Of a stretch of 7,960 nucleotides of DNA, positions 1 to 6,640 are shown in pieces. This DNA is from Burkholderiales bacterium (GTDB taxonomy: Bacteria > Pseudomonadota > Gammaproteobacteria > Burkholderiales > Burkholderiaceae_E). Made by a program: the position numbers and the translations under genes. Location: the NCBI GenBank assembly GCA_020348765.1, contig CP070753.1, positions 2,141,745-2,149,704 of the forward strand, read 5' to 3'. The notes below the pieces were generated by a model that was not told the DNA's origin, did not search any database, and saw nothing but the letters and a program-made list of their open reading frames with translations. Each line of letters opens with the position of its first letter. The stretch's first letter is position 1.

Positions 1-366
1 CGCAACTACGGCTGGCCCGCGATCAGCTACGGCGTCGACTACTCGGGGCTGCCGATCGCCGAGGGCACCGAGAAGCCGGGCATGGAGCAGCCCCTGCACC
101 AGTGGACCCCGTCGATCGCGCCCAGCGGCATGGCATTCCTGACCAGCGACCGCTACGGCGACTGGCGTGGGAGCCTGTTCGTCGGTGCCCTGAAGTTCCG
201 GCTGCTGGTGCGGCTCGCGCTCGACGGCGAGCGGGTGGTGCGCGAACAGCGCATGCTCGAGTCGCTCGGGGCACGGATCCGCGACGTGCGCCAGGGCCCG
301 GACGGCCTGCTCTATGTCGCCACCGACGCGGCCGACGGACAGATCCTGCGCGTCGACCCGGCCTGA
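1..366 (+). CDS. PQQ-dependent aldose sugar dehydrogenase (YliI-like), C-terminal 121 residues, 5' truncated
   Basis: The reading frame is open from base 1 and stops with TGA at 364-366, so only the last 121 residues are present. They match the end of the soluble glucose/sorbosone dehydrogenase family (GSDH, six-bladed beta propeller). Diagnostic stretches are NYGWPAISYGVDYSG near the left edge, WTPSIAPSGMAF, then DWRGSLFVGAL and ARIRDVRQGPDGLLYVATD. These form the last propeller blades and part of the PQQ and calcium pocket in this family. Known members are usually exported and oxidise aldose sugars in the periplasm, passing electrons to an acceptor. The signal peptide would lie upstream of the window and cannot be checked. 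The exact sugar cannot be told from sequence. It converges with the DUF3429 gene on the other strand, 107 bases away. Confidence 0.93.
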   Translation, partial: RNYGWPAISYGVDYSGLPIAEGTEKPGMEQPLHQWTPSIAPSGMAFLTSDRYGDWRGSLFVGALKFRLLVRLALDGERVVREQRMLESLGARIRDVRQGPDGLLYVATDAADGQILRVDPA

Positions 367-395
367 TGCCTCGCTGACGCCAGGCTGATGCCAGG
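363..395. repeat. Three tandem 11-bp units, consensus CTGAYGCCWSG
   Basis: The units are CTGATGCCTCG (363-373), CTGACGCCAGG (374-384) and CTGATGCCAGG (385-395). A related CTGACGCCGG lies apart at 451-460. The first unit contains the stop codon of the sugar dehydrogenase gene. Because the period is 11, a TGA falls in each of the three forward frames (364, 375, 386). The rest of the convergent gap (396-473) has only a GC stem (GCCGG/CCGGC at 456-471) with no T-tract, so no intrinsic terminator is called there. Confidence 0.5.
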
Positions 396-473
396 CCGAT
401 ACCGGCGCGATGTCTGCCCGGTTCACGCCCGACACCGGCCCCAACCCGGCCTGACGCCGGCCCGCTCCGGCCG

Positions 474-944
474 CTACGCGCGGCCCGCCAGTGCCAGCGC
501 GCCCGCGAACAGCGACAGCGCGCCGACCGTGGTCAACACCAGCCGCAGCGCCAGGAACCAACCCAGGCCCGGCGCGCCGTGGTGCCGGTACAGCACCAGG
601 TCGACCGCCCAGGCCGCGATCAGCCCGAAGCCCAGCGCCGCCAGCGCCCGCTCGGCGGACAGGTGCACGGCCCACCATGCGTACAGCGGCGGCATGACGC
701 TCCAGCTCAGCGCCAGCGCGACCCGCGTGCTGTTCAGGTCGCGCGCGACCAGCGCCGCGCCCCAGTGCAGCGCGCCGACGAAGGCGAGGATGATCGCGCC
801 GTAGCTCACCAGGGCCGCTGTCGCCGGGCCGCGCGCGGCTGCATCGCCGCCCCACGCGATCAGGGCGAGGCCGACGAACGGGATCAGCCCGGCGAGGCCC
901 AGCGTCCAGGCCATGCGCATCAGCGTGCGTTGCGGCGTGTCCAT
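474..944 (-). CDS. DUF3429 family integral membrane protein
   Basis: The product is 156 residues, the usual small size for DUF3429 proteins, whose function is unknown to me. About five hydrophobic segments are visible, near residues 10-32, 44-66, 74-94, 100-118 and 127-150, so it should sit in the inner membrane. The family feel comes from the segment around FVGALHWGAAL after the second hydrophobic stretch, and from the LGWFLALRLVLT stretch before the last one. The ATG at 944 lies 12 bases after the stop of the photolyase-like gene, so it is probably the last gene of that transcription unit. No good Shine-Dalgarno sequence precedes it (the spacer is GCCGCCGCGCCG), which suggests translation coupled to the gene upstream. 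No terminator with a T-tract follows its TAG stop. Confidence 0.85.
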   Translation of the reverse strand: MDTPQRTLMRMAWTLGLAGLIPFVGLALIAWGGDAAARGPATAALVSYGAIILAFVGALHWGAALVARDLNSTRVALALSWSVMPPLYAWWAVHLSAERALAALGFGLIAAWAVDLVLYRHHGAPGLGWFLALRLVLTTVGALSLFAGALALAGRA

Positions 945-956
945 CGGCGCGGCGGC

Positions 957-2171
957 TCAGGCATCGGCGACAAGCGAACGCGTCTCGCGACGCACCTGCG
1001 CCCAGAAGCGGGAGAAGGAACGGCACAGTGTATCGGGATTCGGGAACTGCCGCGGGATCGGCCGCTGGCCGCACAGGCGCGGCAGCAGGGCGGCGTAGCC
1101 CGGGTTCAGCGTCTCGATGCACGGCGCATCGCTTGCCGACGGTTTCGGCACGCGGGCCGGGCCGCCCGCCCTGGCCTCGACCAGTTGCCCGAGGTCGCCG
1201 ACGTAGACCGCGTCGCACAGCGCGTGCATGCGGCACATGACCCATCGCCAGCGGGCAGCCGACCACCGGAACCGGCGGTGGAACGGCAGGTGAACGAGGC
1301 CCAGCGAGGGGCCCTCGCCCGGTTTCGGGTCGGCCAGATCCCAAGGGTGACGAAGCCGGGCGGTGGCACCTGCGATGCGCGCGGCATCTTGCGGATCGAG
1401 GCACCACCCGGGCGGCTCGGCCTGCAGCGCCGGCGGCGGCTCGCCGTAGAGCTCGGGCGCTGCGACCGGCGCGGGCCGGCGGCCGGGCTCGGGGCCGGGA
1501 TCGACACCGGATCGTGCGATCGCGTCCAGCTCTGCATACGACCGGTCGAGCACCGTGCCGGAACAGGACCAGGCGGCCGGAGCATGGCGCGCGACATTGT
1601 CCGCGTTGAACAGGTACGGCTTCGCCGAGAAAGTGCCGGCGACCCACTGCAAGCTGAGATGATTGGATGCCAGGTCGCCGTCGAGCAGGTGGCCGTACAT
1701 CCAGTCGGCCGCGGCGCGCCAGTGCACCTTGCGCACGTGCACCAGGTAGGACGCCAGCCACATTCGTGCGTGATTGTGCACATAGCCGCGCTGGTAGAGC
1801 TCGCGCACGGCCGCGTCGATCGCTGCGACCCCGCTGGACGCGCTCAGCACGTCGTCGGGCAGCACCTGCGCATAGCGTCCGGACCAGACCGGAGCGCCGA
1901 TATCGTCGAGGATCGCGTCGCCCAGCCGCGACCAGACGTGCTGGTAGTACTCGCGCCAGCCGAGCTCGAACACCAGCTTGTCGGCGATCGACAGCGGATG
2001 CGTTGCGGCCACCGCTCGGATCACCGCCGGCACGGTGAGCATGCCGTGGGTCAGGTAGGGCGAAAGGCGCGTGACCCGACCGCCGATCGCATTGCGGCTG
2101 CGGGCATAGGCGTCCGGATCGACCGCGGCCAGCCGGGCCGCGACGCCGTGGTACGGGAAGTCCTCAGCCAA
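957..2171 (-). CDS. Short photolyase/cryptochrome-like FAD-binding protein lacking the N-terminal antenna domain
   Basis: The product is 404 residues. Residues about 1-220 align with the helical FAD-binding domain of CPD photolyases: RLSPYLTHGML (35-45), ELGWREYYQHVW (69-80), RGYVHNHARMWLASYLV (128-144) and LLDGDLASN followed by LQWVAG (162-179). By hand alignment with E. coli PhrB, the lesion-pocket residues E274, W277, N341, M345 and W384 correspond to E69, W72, N133, M137 and W176. The N378 counterpart is N170 and the W359 counterpart is W151. The W382 counterpart is L174. The usual N-terminal alpha/beta antenna domain (about 130-200 residues) is absent. Residues about 224-404 are a proline-rich linker and a further region rich in Trp, Arg and His. 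The start is taken as TTG at 2171, overlapping the metW stop by 8 bases (TTGGCTGA). No in-frame ATG occurs before residue 44, which lies inside conserved sequence. DNA repair or light sensing is inferred; neither is shown. Confidence 0.85.
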   Translation of the reverse strand: MAEDFPYHGVAARLAAVDPDAYARSRNAIGGRVTRLSPYLTHGMLTVPAVIRAVAATHPLSIADKLVFELGWREYYQHVWSRLGDAILDDIGAPVWSGRYAQVLPDDVLSASSGVAAIDAAVRELYQRGYVHNHARMWLASYLVHVRKVHWRAAADWMYGHLLDGDLASNHLSLQWVAGTFSAKPYLFNADNVARHAPAAWSCSGTVLDRSYAELDAIARSGVDPGPEPGRRPAPVAAPELYGEPPPALQAEPPGWCLDPQDAARIAGATARLRHPWDLADPKPGEGPSLGLVHLPFHRRFRWSAARWRWVMCRMHALCDAVYVGDLGQLVEARAGGPARVPKPSASDAPCIETLNPGYAALLPRLCGQRPIPRQFPNPDTLCRSFSRFWAQVRRETRSLVADA

Positions 2172-2766
2172 CGCCGTGGGTACGGCGCCGAAACCGGTAG
2201 ATGGCCTGCGTGGCGCGCTTGCCGGGCGCGAAGCGCACCGGGCGGCCATTGGCCAGGAAAGCGCGGTCGATGATCTCGAGCTCGAGTTGCTCGAGCAGGC
2301 GCTCGAAGTCGCTGACCGTCGCCAGATGCAGGTTCGGCGTGTTGTACCACTGGTAGGGCATCGTGCGCGACACGGGCATGTGCCCGCGCACGATGGCCCA
2401 GGCGTGGAACCAGTGCCCGAAATTCGGGAACGACACGATGCCCTCGGCGCCGATGGCGCCCATCTCGCGCAGCACGCGCTCGGTGGCATGCGTGGCCTGG
2501 ATCGCCATCGACGAGACCACGACGTCGAAGCGGCCGTCGGCGAACATGTCCAGCCCGCGCTCGATGTCGCCCTGGATGACGTTGACACCGCGGCGCACGC
2601 AGGCGAGCACCTCGTCGTCGTCGATCTCCACGCCGTATGCCGGGCAGCCCTTGGCCCGCATCAGGTAGGCGAGCAGCGCGCCGTCACCGCAGCCGAGGTC
2701 GAGCACACGGGCACCGGGCGCGATCCAGCCGGCGATCACGCGCAGATCCTCGCGCAGCCCGTCCAT
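2164..2766 (-). CDS. metW: MetW, methionine biosynthesis methyltransferase-like protein
   Basis: The product is 200 residues, the normal length for MetW. It has a class I SAM-dependent methyltransferase fold: motif I is VLDLGCGDGALL (21-32), an acidic residue follows at E47, QGDIE at 65-69 is the next loop, and FDVVVSSMAIQ (80-90) is motif IV. The MetW-type stretch IVSFPNFGHW (110-119) and the YNTPNLHLAT segment (141-150) are clear. MetW is almost always encoded directly after metX, and it is known to support homoserine acylation by MetX in several proteobacteria; whether it methylates anything is not settled. Its ATG shares one base with the metX stop (TGATG), typical of translational coupling. 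The downstream photolyase-like gene probably starts inside its last codons. Confidence 0.95.
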   Translation of the reverse strand: MDGLREDLRVIAGWIAPGARVLDLGCGDGALLAYLMRAKGCPAYGVEIDDDEVLACVRRGVNVIQGDIERGLDMFADGRFDVVVSSMAIQATHATERVLREMGAIGAEGIVSFPNFGHWFHAWAIVRGHMPVSRTMPYQWYNTPNLHLATVSDFERLLEQLELEIIDRAFLANGRPVRFAPGKRATQAIYRFRRRTHGVG

Positions 2767-3938
2767 CAGCGCCCGCCCTGCACTTCGGCGATGCGCTCGA
2801 AGTAGGCCCGCACCAGCGCGTGATACTGCGGGTCATCGAGCAGGAACGCGTCATGGCCGTGGCTGGCCGCGATCTCGGCGTAGGTCACGTTGCGCCCGTT
2901 GCGCAGCAGCGCCTGCACGATCTCGTGCGAGTGTTCGGGCGAGAACCGCCAGTCGGTGCTGAACGAGGCGACGAAGAACTCGGCCGTGGCCGGCTTCAGC
3001 GCACGCGCCAGGTCGCCGCCGCATTCGCGCGCCGGGTCGAAGTAGTCGAGCGCTCGCGTGATCAGCAGGTAGGTGTTGGCATCGAAATAGCGCGAGAACT
3101 TCTCGGCCTGATAGCGCAGGTAGGACTCGATCTCGAACTCGACGTCGAACGAGAAGCCGTAATTGCCCGAGCGCAGCGCGCGGCCGAATTTCTCGGCCAT
3201 GACATCGTCGGACTGGTACGTGATGTGACCGACCATGCGCGCGACCTGCAACCCGCGCGCCGGGACCACGCCGTGCTCGTAGAACCGACCACCGTGGAAA
3301 TCGGGGTCGGCCAGGATCGCGCGGCGGGCGACCTCGTTGAACGCGATGTTCTGCGCCGACAGCCGTGCCGTGGATGCCATCACCAGACAGTGCGCGACCC
3401 GCTCGGGGTACAGGTAGCTCCAGGCGAGCGCCTGCATGCCGCCGAGGCTTCCGCCCATCACCGCAGCGAACCGCTCGACGCCGAGCCGATCGGCCAGCCG
3501 CGCCTGGGCATGCACCCAGTCCTCGACCGTGACCACCGGGAAATCCGGGCCGTAGGGCTTGCCGGTGGCCGGGTTGATCGAACCCGGCCCGGTGCTGCCG
3601 AAGCAGCTGCCGAGATTGTTGACGCCGACGACGAAGAAGCGCTCGGTGTCCAGCGGCTTGCCCGGGCCGACCATGTTGTCCCACCAGCCGACGTTGCCTG
3701 GATCGTCCTCGTAGCAGCCGGCGACGTGGTGCGAGGCATTGAGCGCGTGGCACACCAGCACCGCGTTCGAGCGGTCCGCGTCCAGCGCGCCGTAGGTCTC
3801 GTACACGAGCTGGTAGCGCTCGAGCGACGTGCCGCCGGCCAGCGCCAGCGGCATGTCGAACTGGGCGCACTCGGGGCGCACGATGCCTGCCGAGCCGGGC
3901 GCGAGCGCCGCCGGCGGCTGCTGCGTGTCCGGGGTCAT
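2766..3938 (-). CDS. metX: Homoserine O-acyltransferase, probably succinyl-specific (MetXS)
   Basis: The product acylates homoserine in the first committed step of methionine synthesis in the cytoplasm. It is an alpha/beta hydrolase of 390 residues. The nucleophile elbow is [10 protein letters not shown] with Ser164, the acid is Asp329 in FSTDWRFSP, and the base is His362 in GHDAFLL. Further family blocks are [15 protein letters not shown] (84-98), [17 protein letters not shown] (107-123) and KLS-type [18 protein letters not shown] (192-209). The TDWRFSP block resembles proteobacterial MetX enzymes assigned to succinyl-CoA, so O-succinylhomoserine is the favoured product; this is inference. 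ATG at 3938 is chosen. An in-frame TTG at 3968 would add ten residues, and neither start has a strong Shine-Dalgarno. The gene overlaps metW by one base and is preceded by a terminator and a leader of about 137 nt. Confidence 0.96.
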   Translation of the reverse strand: MTPDTQQPPAALAPGSAGIVRPECAQFDMPLALAGGTSLERYQLVYETYGALDADRSNAVLVCHALNASHHVAGCYEDDPGNVGWWDNMVGPGKPLDTERFFVVGVNNLGSCFGSTGPGSINPATGKPYGPDFPVVTVEDWVHAQARLADRLGVERFAAVMGGSLGGMQALAWSYLYPERVAHCLVMASTARLSAQNIAFNEVARRAILADPDFHGGRFYEHGVVPARGLQVARMVGHITYQSDDVMAEKFGRALRSGNYGFSFDVEFEIESYLRYQAEKFSRYFDANTYLLITRALDYFDPARECGGDLARALKPATAEFFVASFSTDWRFSPEHSHEIVQALLRNGRNVTYAEIAASHGHDAFLLDDPQYHALVRAYFERIAEVQGGR

Positions 3939-4075
3939 GATCGCACCGGTGACTGGCGTGTCGCGCAACGTGATCGATCCGTCGTCAGGTTCCGGGTCCG
4001 AAGGCCGGCGCCCCGGCGTCCGACTCGCGGCCGCAAGGCCGGCGATGCAGCCGGAACGCGAAAGGGCCGGAACGC
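3939..4075 (-). other. GC-rich leader region upstream of metX
   Basis: This stretch lies between the ptsI terminator and the metX start and must carry the metX promoter if metX is not read from elsewhere. I see no convincing -35/-10 pair and no recognisable SAM riboswitch core. It does contain short direct repeats. AAGGCCGGCG occurs at 4001-4010 and 4035-4044, and GCCGGAACGC occurs at 4050-4059 and 4066-4075 (given as plus strand). A small GC hairpin (GCCGG/CCGGC, loop of four) lies at 4004-4017. The role of these elements is unknown. Confidence 0.35.
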
Positions 4076-4113
4076 AAAAAAGCCCGACCAGCGTGCCTGC
4101 TGCAGTCGGGCTT
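4076..4113 (-). terminator. Rho-independent terminator after ptsI
   Basis: Read on the minus strand, AAGCCCGAC (4113-4105) pairs perfectly with GTCGGGCTT (4088-4080) and runs into six T residues (4081-4076). The stem continues after a 2-nt bulge with CAGC/GCTG, closing on a 6-nt loop. It begins about 50 bases after the ptsI stop codon. On the plus strand the stem is not followed by a T-tract, so it should act only on minus-strand transcription. It separates the PTS operon from metX. Confidence 0.93.
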
Positions 4114-4162
4114 CGGAGCGCGCCGCTTTAGCAGTATTTGTAGGGCGCCCGCAAGCTGATCA

Positions 4163-5881
4163 TCAAATCGGCGCAGATCCGAAGATACCAGAAAAGTCCG
4201 CGGTGCCGCCCATGCCGGCCAGCGCCGCGCGCGCCACCGGCACCGTGCGGTCCATCTCGATCGCGAGCAGCGCCTCCTTGACGCGCAGCAGGTTCGCCGG
4301 GTGCATCGAGAACTGGCGCAGGCCCAGCCCGAGCAGCAGGCCCAGGTACTCCGGGACTCCGGCCATCTCGCCGCACACGGCCACCGGCTTGCCGTAGCGA
4401 CGCCCGGCGCGCAGCGTCAGGGCGATCAGGCGCAGCACCGCGGGGTGCAGCGGATCGAAGAGCGCCGCGACCGACTGGTCACCGCGATCGATCGCCAGCG
4501 TGTACTGCGCCAGGTCGTTGGTGCCGATCGACAGGAAGTCGAGCTGGCGCGCGAACCAGGGCGCGGCCAGCGCGGCCGCGGGCACCTCGACCATCCCGCC
4601 CAGCGGCACCGCGGCATCGAAGGCCTCGCCGCGCTCGCGCAGCTGTTCCATCGCCCGCTCGAGCAGGGCCCGGGTCTGCGTGACCTCGTGCACGTGCGCC
4701 AGCATCGGGATCAGGATGCGCAGGTTGCCGAAACGCGAGGCGCGCAGCATCGCCCGCAGCTGGGTCAGGAAGATCGCGGGTTCGGCCAGGCAGAAGCGGA
4801 TCGCCCGTTGGCCCAGGGCCGGGTTCGGCGCGACCAGGCTGGTCATGCGCGCAGGCAGCGCCTTGTCGGCACCGATGTCCAGCGTACGGATCGTCACCGG
4901 CCGCCCCTTCATCGCGGTGATCGCTTCCCGGTAGGCCTCGAACTGCTCGTCCTCCCCGGGCAGCTCGACGCGGTTCAGGAACAGGAACTCGGAGCGGAAC
5001 AGGCCGATGCCGTCGGCACCCAGGTGGCGCGCCTCCTGAGCCTCGGCCGGCAGATCGATGTTGGCATGCAGCTCGATCCTGACGCCGTCGCGCGTGCGCG
5101 ACGGCACCTTGATCAGCACCCGCAGCCGTTCGTTGGCCTCGTGCAGCGCGACCCGTCGCGCCCGGTACCCCTCGAGGACCGACTCGTCCGGTCCGACCAG
5201 CAGCACCCCGGCTTCGCCGTCCAGCACCACCCAGTCATGGCCGCGCACCAGGCGCAGGGACTCGCCGAGGCCGATCACCGCCGGCTTGTTCAGGCTGCGC
5301 GCCAGGATGGCCGTGTGCGAGACCACGCCGCCCATGCCGACCGCGAAACCGGCCGCGTCCCGGTAATTGAGCAGATCGGCGGGCGAGAGGTCGGCGGCCA
5401 CGACGATCGTGTCCGCCAGGCTGGTGTCCGGCCGCGCTTCGGCCGAGCCGGAGAGCACCTTGAGCACGCGGTCGGCCACCTGCAGCACGTCGCTGGCCCG
5501 TTCCTGCAGGTAGGCGTCGTCGAGCTGCCCGAATTGGCTCGCCAGCTCATCTGCCTGCAAAGCGAGCGCCCACTCCGCATTGATGAACTCGTCGAGCACG
5601 CGGCGCTCGGCTGCAGCGACCAGCATCGGGTCCTCGAGCATCAGTTCGTGCACCTCGAGCAGCGCCCGCGCCTCGCTCGGTGCATCGGCCGGCAGGTGCC
5701 GGGCCAGTTGCTCGATTTCGCCGCGCACCGACTCCAGCGCCCGTTGCAGCCGGCTCACCTCGAACGCGCGGTCACCGGCCTCGACGTGGTAGCGCGCGAT
5801 CTCGGTGAACCCGGCCTTGACGACCCGAGCCCGCCCGATCGCGATGCCGCCGACCACCTGCAGACCGTGCACGCTGAACAT
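4163..5881 (-). CDS. ptsI: Phosphoenolpyruvate-protein phosphotransferase, PTS enzyme I
   Basis: The product is 572 residues, close to the 575 of E. coli EI. It takes phosphate from PEP onto a histidine and passes it to HPr in the cytoplasm. The phospho-histidine is His189 in GGVVSHTAILARS, at the same number as in E. coli. The PEP-binding barrel shows GIGLFRSEFLF with Arg296, IRTLDIGADK with Arg332, VEVP with Glu432, SIGTNDLAQYTLAIDR with Asn455 and Asp456, and the active Cys503 in VAVCGEMAG. All key residues are present. The ATG at 5881 follows the HPr stop by five bases and is preceded by GAGGAG at a spacing of 11. The three-gene operon ends here: a strong terminator lies about 50 bases downstream. 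Confidence 0.97.
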   Translation of the reverse strand: MFSVHGLQVVGGIAIGRARVVKAGFTEIARYHVEAGDRAFEVSRLQRALESVRGEIEQLARHLPADAPSEARALLEVHELMLEDPMLVAAAERRVLDEFINAEWALALQADELASQFGQLDDAYLQERASDVLQVADRVLKVLSGSAEARPDTSLADTIVVAADLSPADLLNYRDAAGFAVGMGGVVSHTAILARSLNKPAVIGLGESLRLVRGHDWVVLDGEAGVLLVGPDESVLEGYRARRVALHEANERLRVLIKVPSRTRDGVRIELHANIDLPAEAQEARHLGADGIGLFRSEFLFLNRVELPGEDEQFEAYREAITAMKGRPVTIRTLDIGADKALPARMTSLVAPNPALGQRAIRFCLAEPAIFLTQLRAMLRASRFGNLRILIPMLAHVHEVTQTRALLERAMEQLRERGEAFDAAVPLGGMVEVPAAALAAPWFARQLDFLSIGTNDLAQYTLAIDRGDQSVAALFDPLHPAVLRLIALTLRAGRRYGKPVAVCGEMAGVPEYLGLLLGLGLRQFSMHPANLLRVKEALLAIEMDRTVPVARAALAGMGGTADFSGIFGSAPI

Positions 5882-5886
5882 CGGGC

Positions 5887-6162
5887 TCAGATCTCCTCGC
5901 CGAAACCGGATTCGATCAGCTCGACCAGCGCCGACAGCGCTGCGTCCTCGTCGGCGCCGATGGTCTCGAGCTCGATGCTCGCGCCCTTTCCGGCGGCCAG
6001 CATCATCACACCCATGATGCTCTTGCCGTTGACCCGCCGCTGACTGCGTGACAGCCACACCTCCGAGGTGAACTGGCTCGCCAGCTGGGTCAGCTTCGCC
6101 GACGGCCGCGCGTGCAGGCCGAGCCTGTTGCGCACGGTCACGCTAGCCTTCGCCATCGCCAT
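5887..6162 (-). CDS. ptsH: HPr phosphocarrier protein
   Basis: The product is 91 residues and shuttles phosphate from enzyme I to EIIA. The active-site motif LGLHARPSAKL carries His17. The regulatory segment NGKSIMGVMML carries Ser48, equivalent to the Ser46 that HPr kinase/phosphorylase modifies in other bacteria. This suggests HprK control in this organism, although hprK itself is not in the window. Two start codons lie six bases apart. ATG at 6162 is preferred because AGGA sits 9 bases upstream; ATG at 6156 would number the key residues His15 and Ser46, as in Bacillus. The gene overlaps the end of the EIIA gene by 20 bases and ends five bases before ptsI, so the three are one operon. Confidence 0.95.
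   Translation of the reverse strand: MAMAKASVTVRNRLGLHARPSAKLTQLASQFTSEVWLSRSQRRVNGKSIMGVMMLAAGKGASIELETIGADEDAALSALVELIESGFGEEI
5893..5898 (-). promoter_or_regulatory. Ribosome binding site of ptsI
   Basis: GAGGAG on the minus strand, inside the last codons of ptsH, 11 bases before the ATG at 5881. It supports this start over any upstream extension of the open frame through ptsH. Confidence 0.7.
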
Positions 6163-6610
6163 CGCTGCCGATCCTGGGAGGTTCGCTCGCCTCGCCGGCA
6201 ACCTCGCCGTCGCAAACGAGCAGCTCGAGCGGCATGATCGCGGCACGCCCGCCCTCGGCAATCCGCTCGACCAGCTGATCGAGCGGCATCGGACCCTTGC
6301 GGTAGTTGAGCGCGCGCACCAGCATCGGCAGGTTGACCCCTCCGACCACCGCGATGCGGCCGGGCACCACCAGCCGGCAGGCGACGCGCGACGGCGTCGC
6401 GCCGAACAGGTCGGTCAGCACGACCGCGCCGCTGCCGTCGTTGATCCGGGCCAGCAGCTCCTGTGCGCCGGCGAGCGCCTGGCCGGGATCCTCGTCCGGG
6501 ATCACGTCCAGCGCGGCGAGCTGCGACGGCAGCCGCGAGAAGATGTGGCGCGTGCAGTGGATCAGCGCAGTGCCCAGCGGCTCGTGGCTGATGACGAGGA
6601 TGCCGATCAT
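6143..6610 (-). CDS. PTS EIIA component, mannose/sorbose-type (EIIA-Man-like)
   Basis: The product is 155 residues, a single EIIA(Man) domain. The N-terminal strand MIGILVISHEPLG carries the phosphorylatable His9. The VVLTDLFGATPSRVACRL block (about 73-90) and GRIAVVGGVNLPMLVRAL (about 93-110) are typical of the family. It accepts phosphate from HPr. No EIIB or EIIC is encoded in the window, so it is likely a regulatory protein and not part of a sugar permease. In other betaproteobacteria a lone protein of this type precedes ptsH and ptsI. ATG at 6610 is chosen because it places the first beta strand at the N-terminus as in the family; an in-frame ATG at 6640 would add ten residues. No Shine-Dalgarno is visible before either. 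Confidence 0.93.
   Translation of the reverse strand: MIGILVISHEPLGTALIHCTRHIFSRLPSQLAALDVIPDEDPGQALAGAQELLARINDGSGAVVLTDLFGATPSRVACRLVVPGRIAVVGGVNLPMLVRALNYRKGPMPLDQLVERIAEGGRAAIMPLELLVCDGEVAGEASEPPRIGSDGDGEG
6172..6175 (-). promoter_or_regulatory. Ribosome binding site of ptsH
   Basis: AGGA on the minus strand lies 9 bases before the ATG at 6162 and 15 bases before the ATG at 6156. It is the reason the upstream of the two ptsH starts was chosen. Confidence 0.55.
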
Positions 6611-6618
6611 GGGCACCG

Positions 6619-6640
6619 ATGATAGCCGAGCACGTATCAT
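6619..6640. repeat. Inverted repeat ATGATA-N10-TATCAT in the divergent promoter gap
   Basis: ATGATA at 6619-6624 and TATCAT at 6635-6640 are perfect inverted copies separated by ten bases. They lie in the 94-base gap between the EIIA gene and the P450 gene. Each arm gives a TATCAT hexamer resembling a -10 box, one on each strand. No good -35 box accompanies either. On the minus strand the hexamer ends only 8 bases before the EIIA ATG, so a transcript from it would be almost leaderless. It may be a regulator site, a pair of divergent -10 elements, or chance. Confidence 0.3.

Noticed and set aside
456..471. GC hairpin between the convergent sugar dehydrogenase and DUF3429 genes as a terminator
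   Set aside because: The stem is only five base pairs and has no T-tract on either strand.
579..2273. 564-codon plus-strand open frame opposite the photolyase-like and DUF3429 genes
   Set aside because: Its translation is Arg/Gln/Val-rich low-complexity with no family motif. It is an antisense shadow of real genes in high-GC DNA.
3966..3968. TTG as the metX start, adding ten residues
   Set aside because: ATG at 3938 gives a normal MetX N-terminus, and TTG has no better ribosome binding site. It is kept only as an alternative.
4076..4113. Terminator hairpin as a methionine attenuator or riboswitch expression platform for metX
   Set aside because: It sits about 50 bases after the ptsI stop and shows no overlapping anti-terminator or aptamer that I can recognise, so ending the PTS operon is the simpler role.
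2637..4397. 586-codon plus-strand open frame opposite metX and the intergenic terminator
   Set aside because: It runs through the opposite strand of metX, the terminator and the end of ptsI, and shows no recognisable domain.
4301..6043. 580-codon plus-strand open frame opposite ptsI
   Set aside because: Antisense shadow of a complete, motif-perfect ptsI; composition is Gln/Arg/His-rich with no domain.
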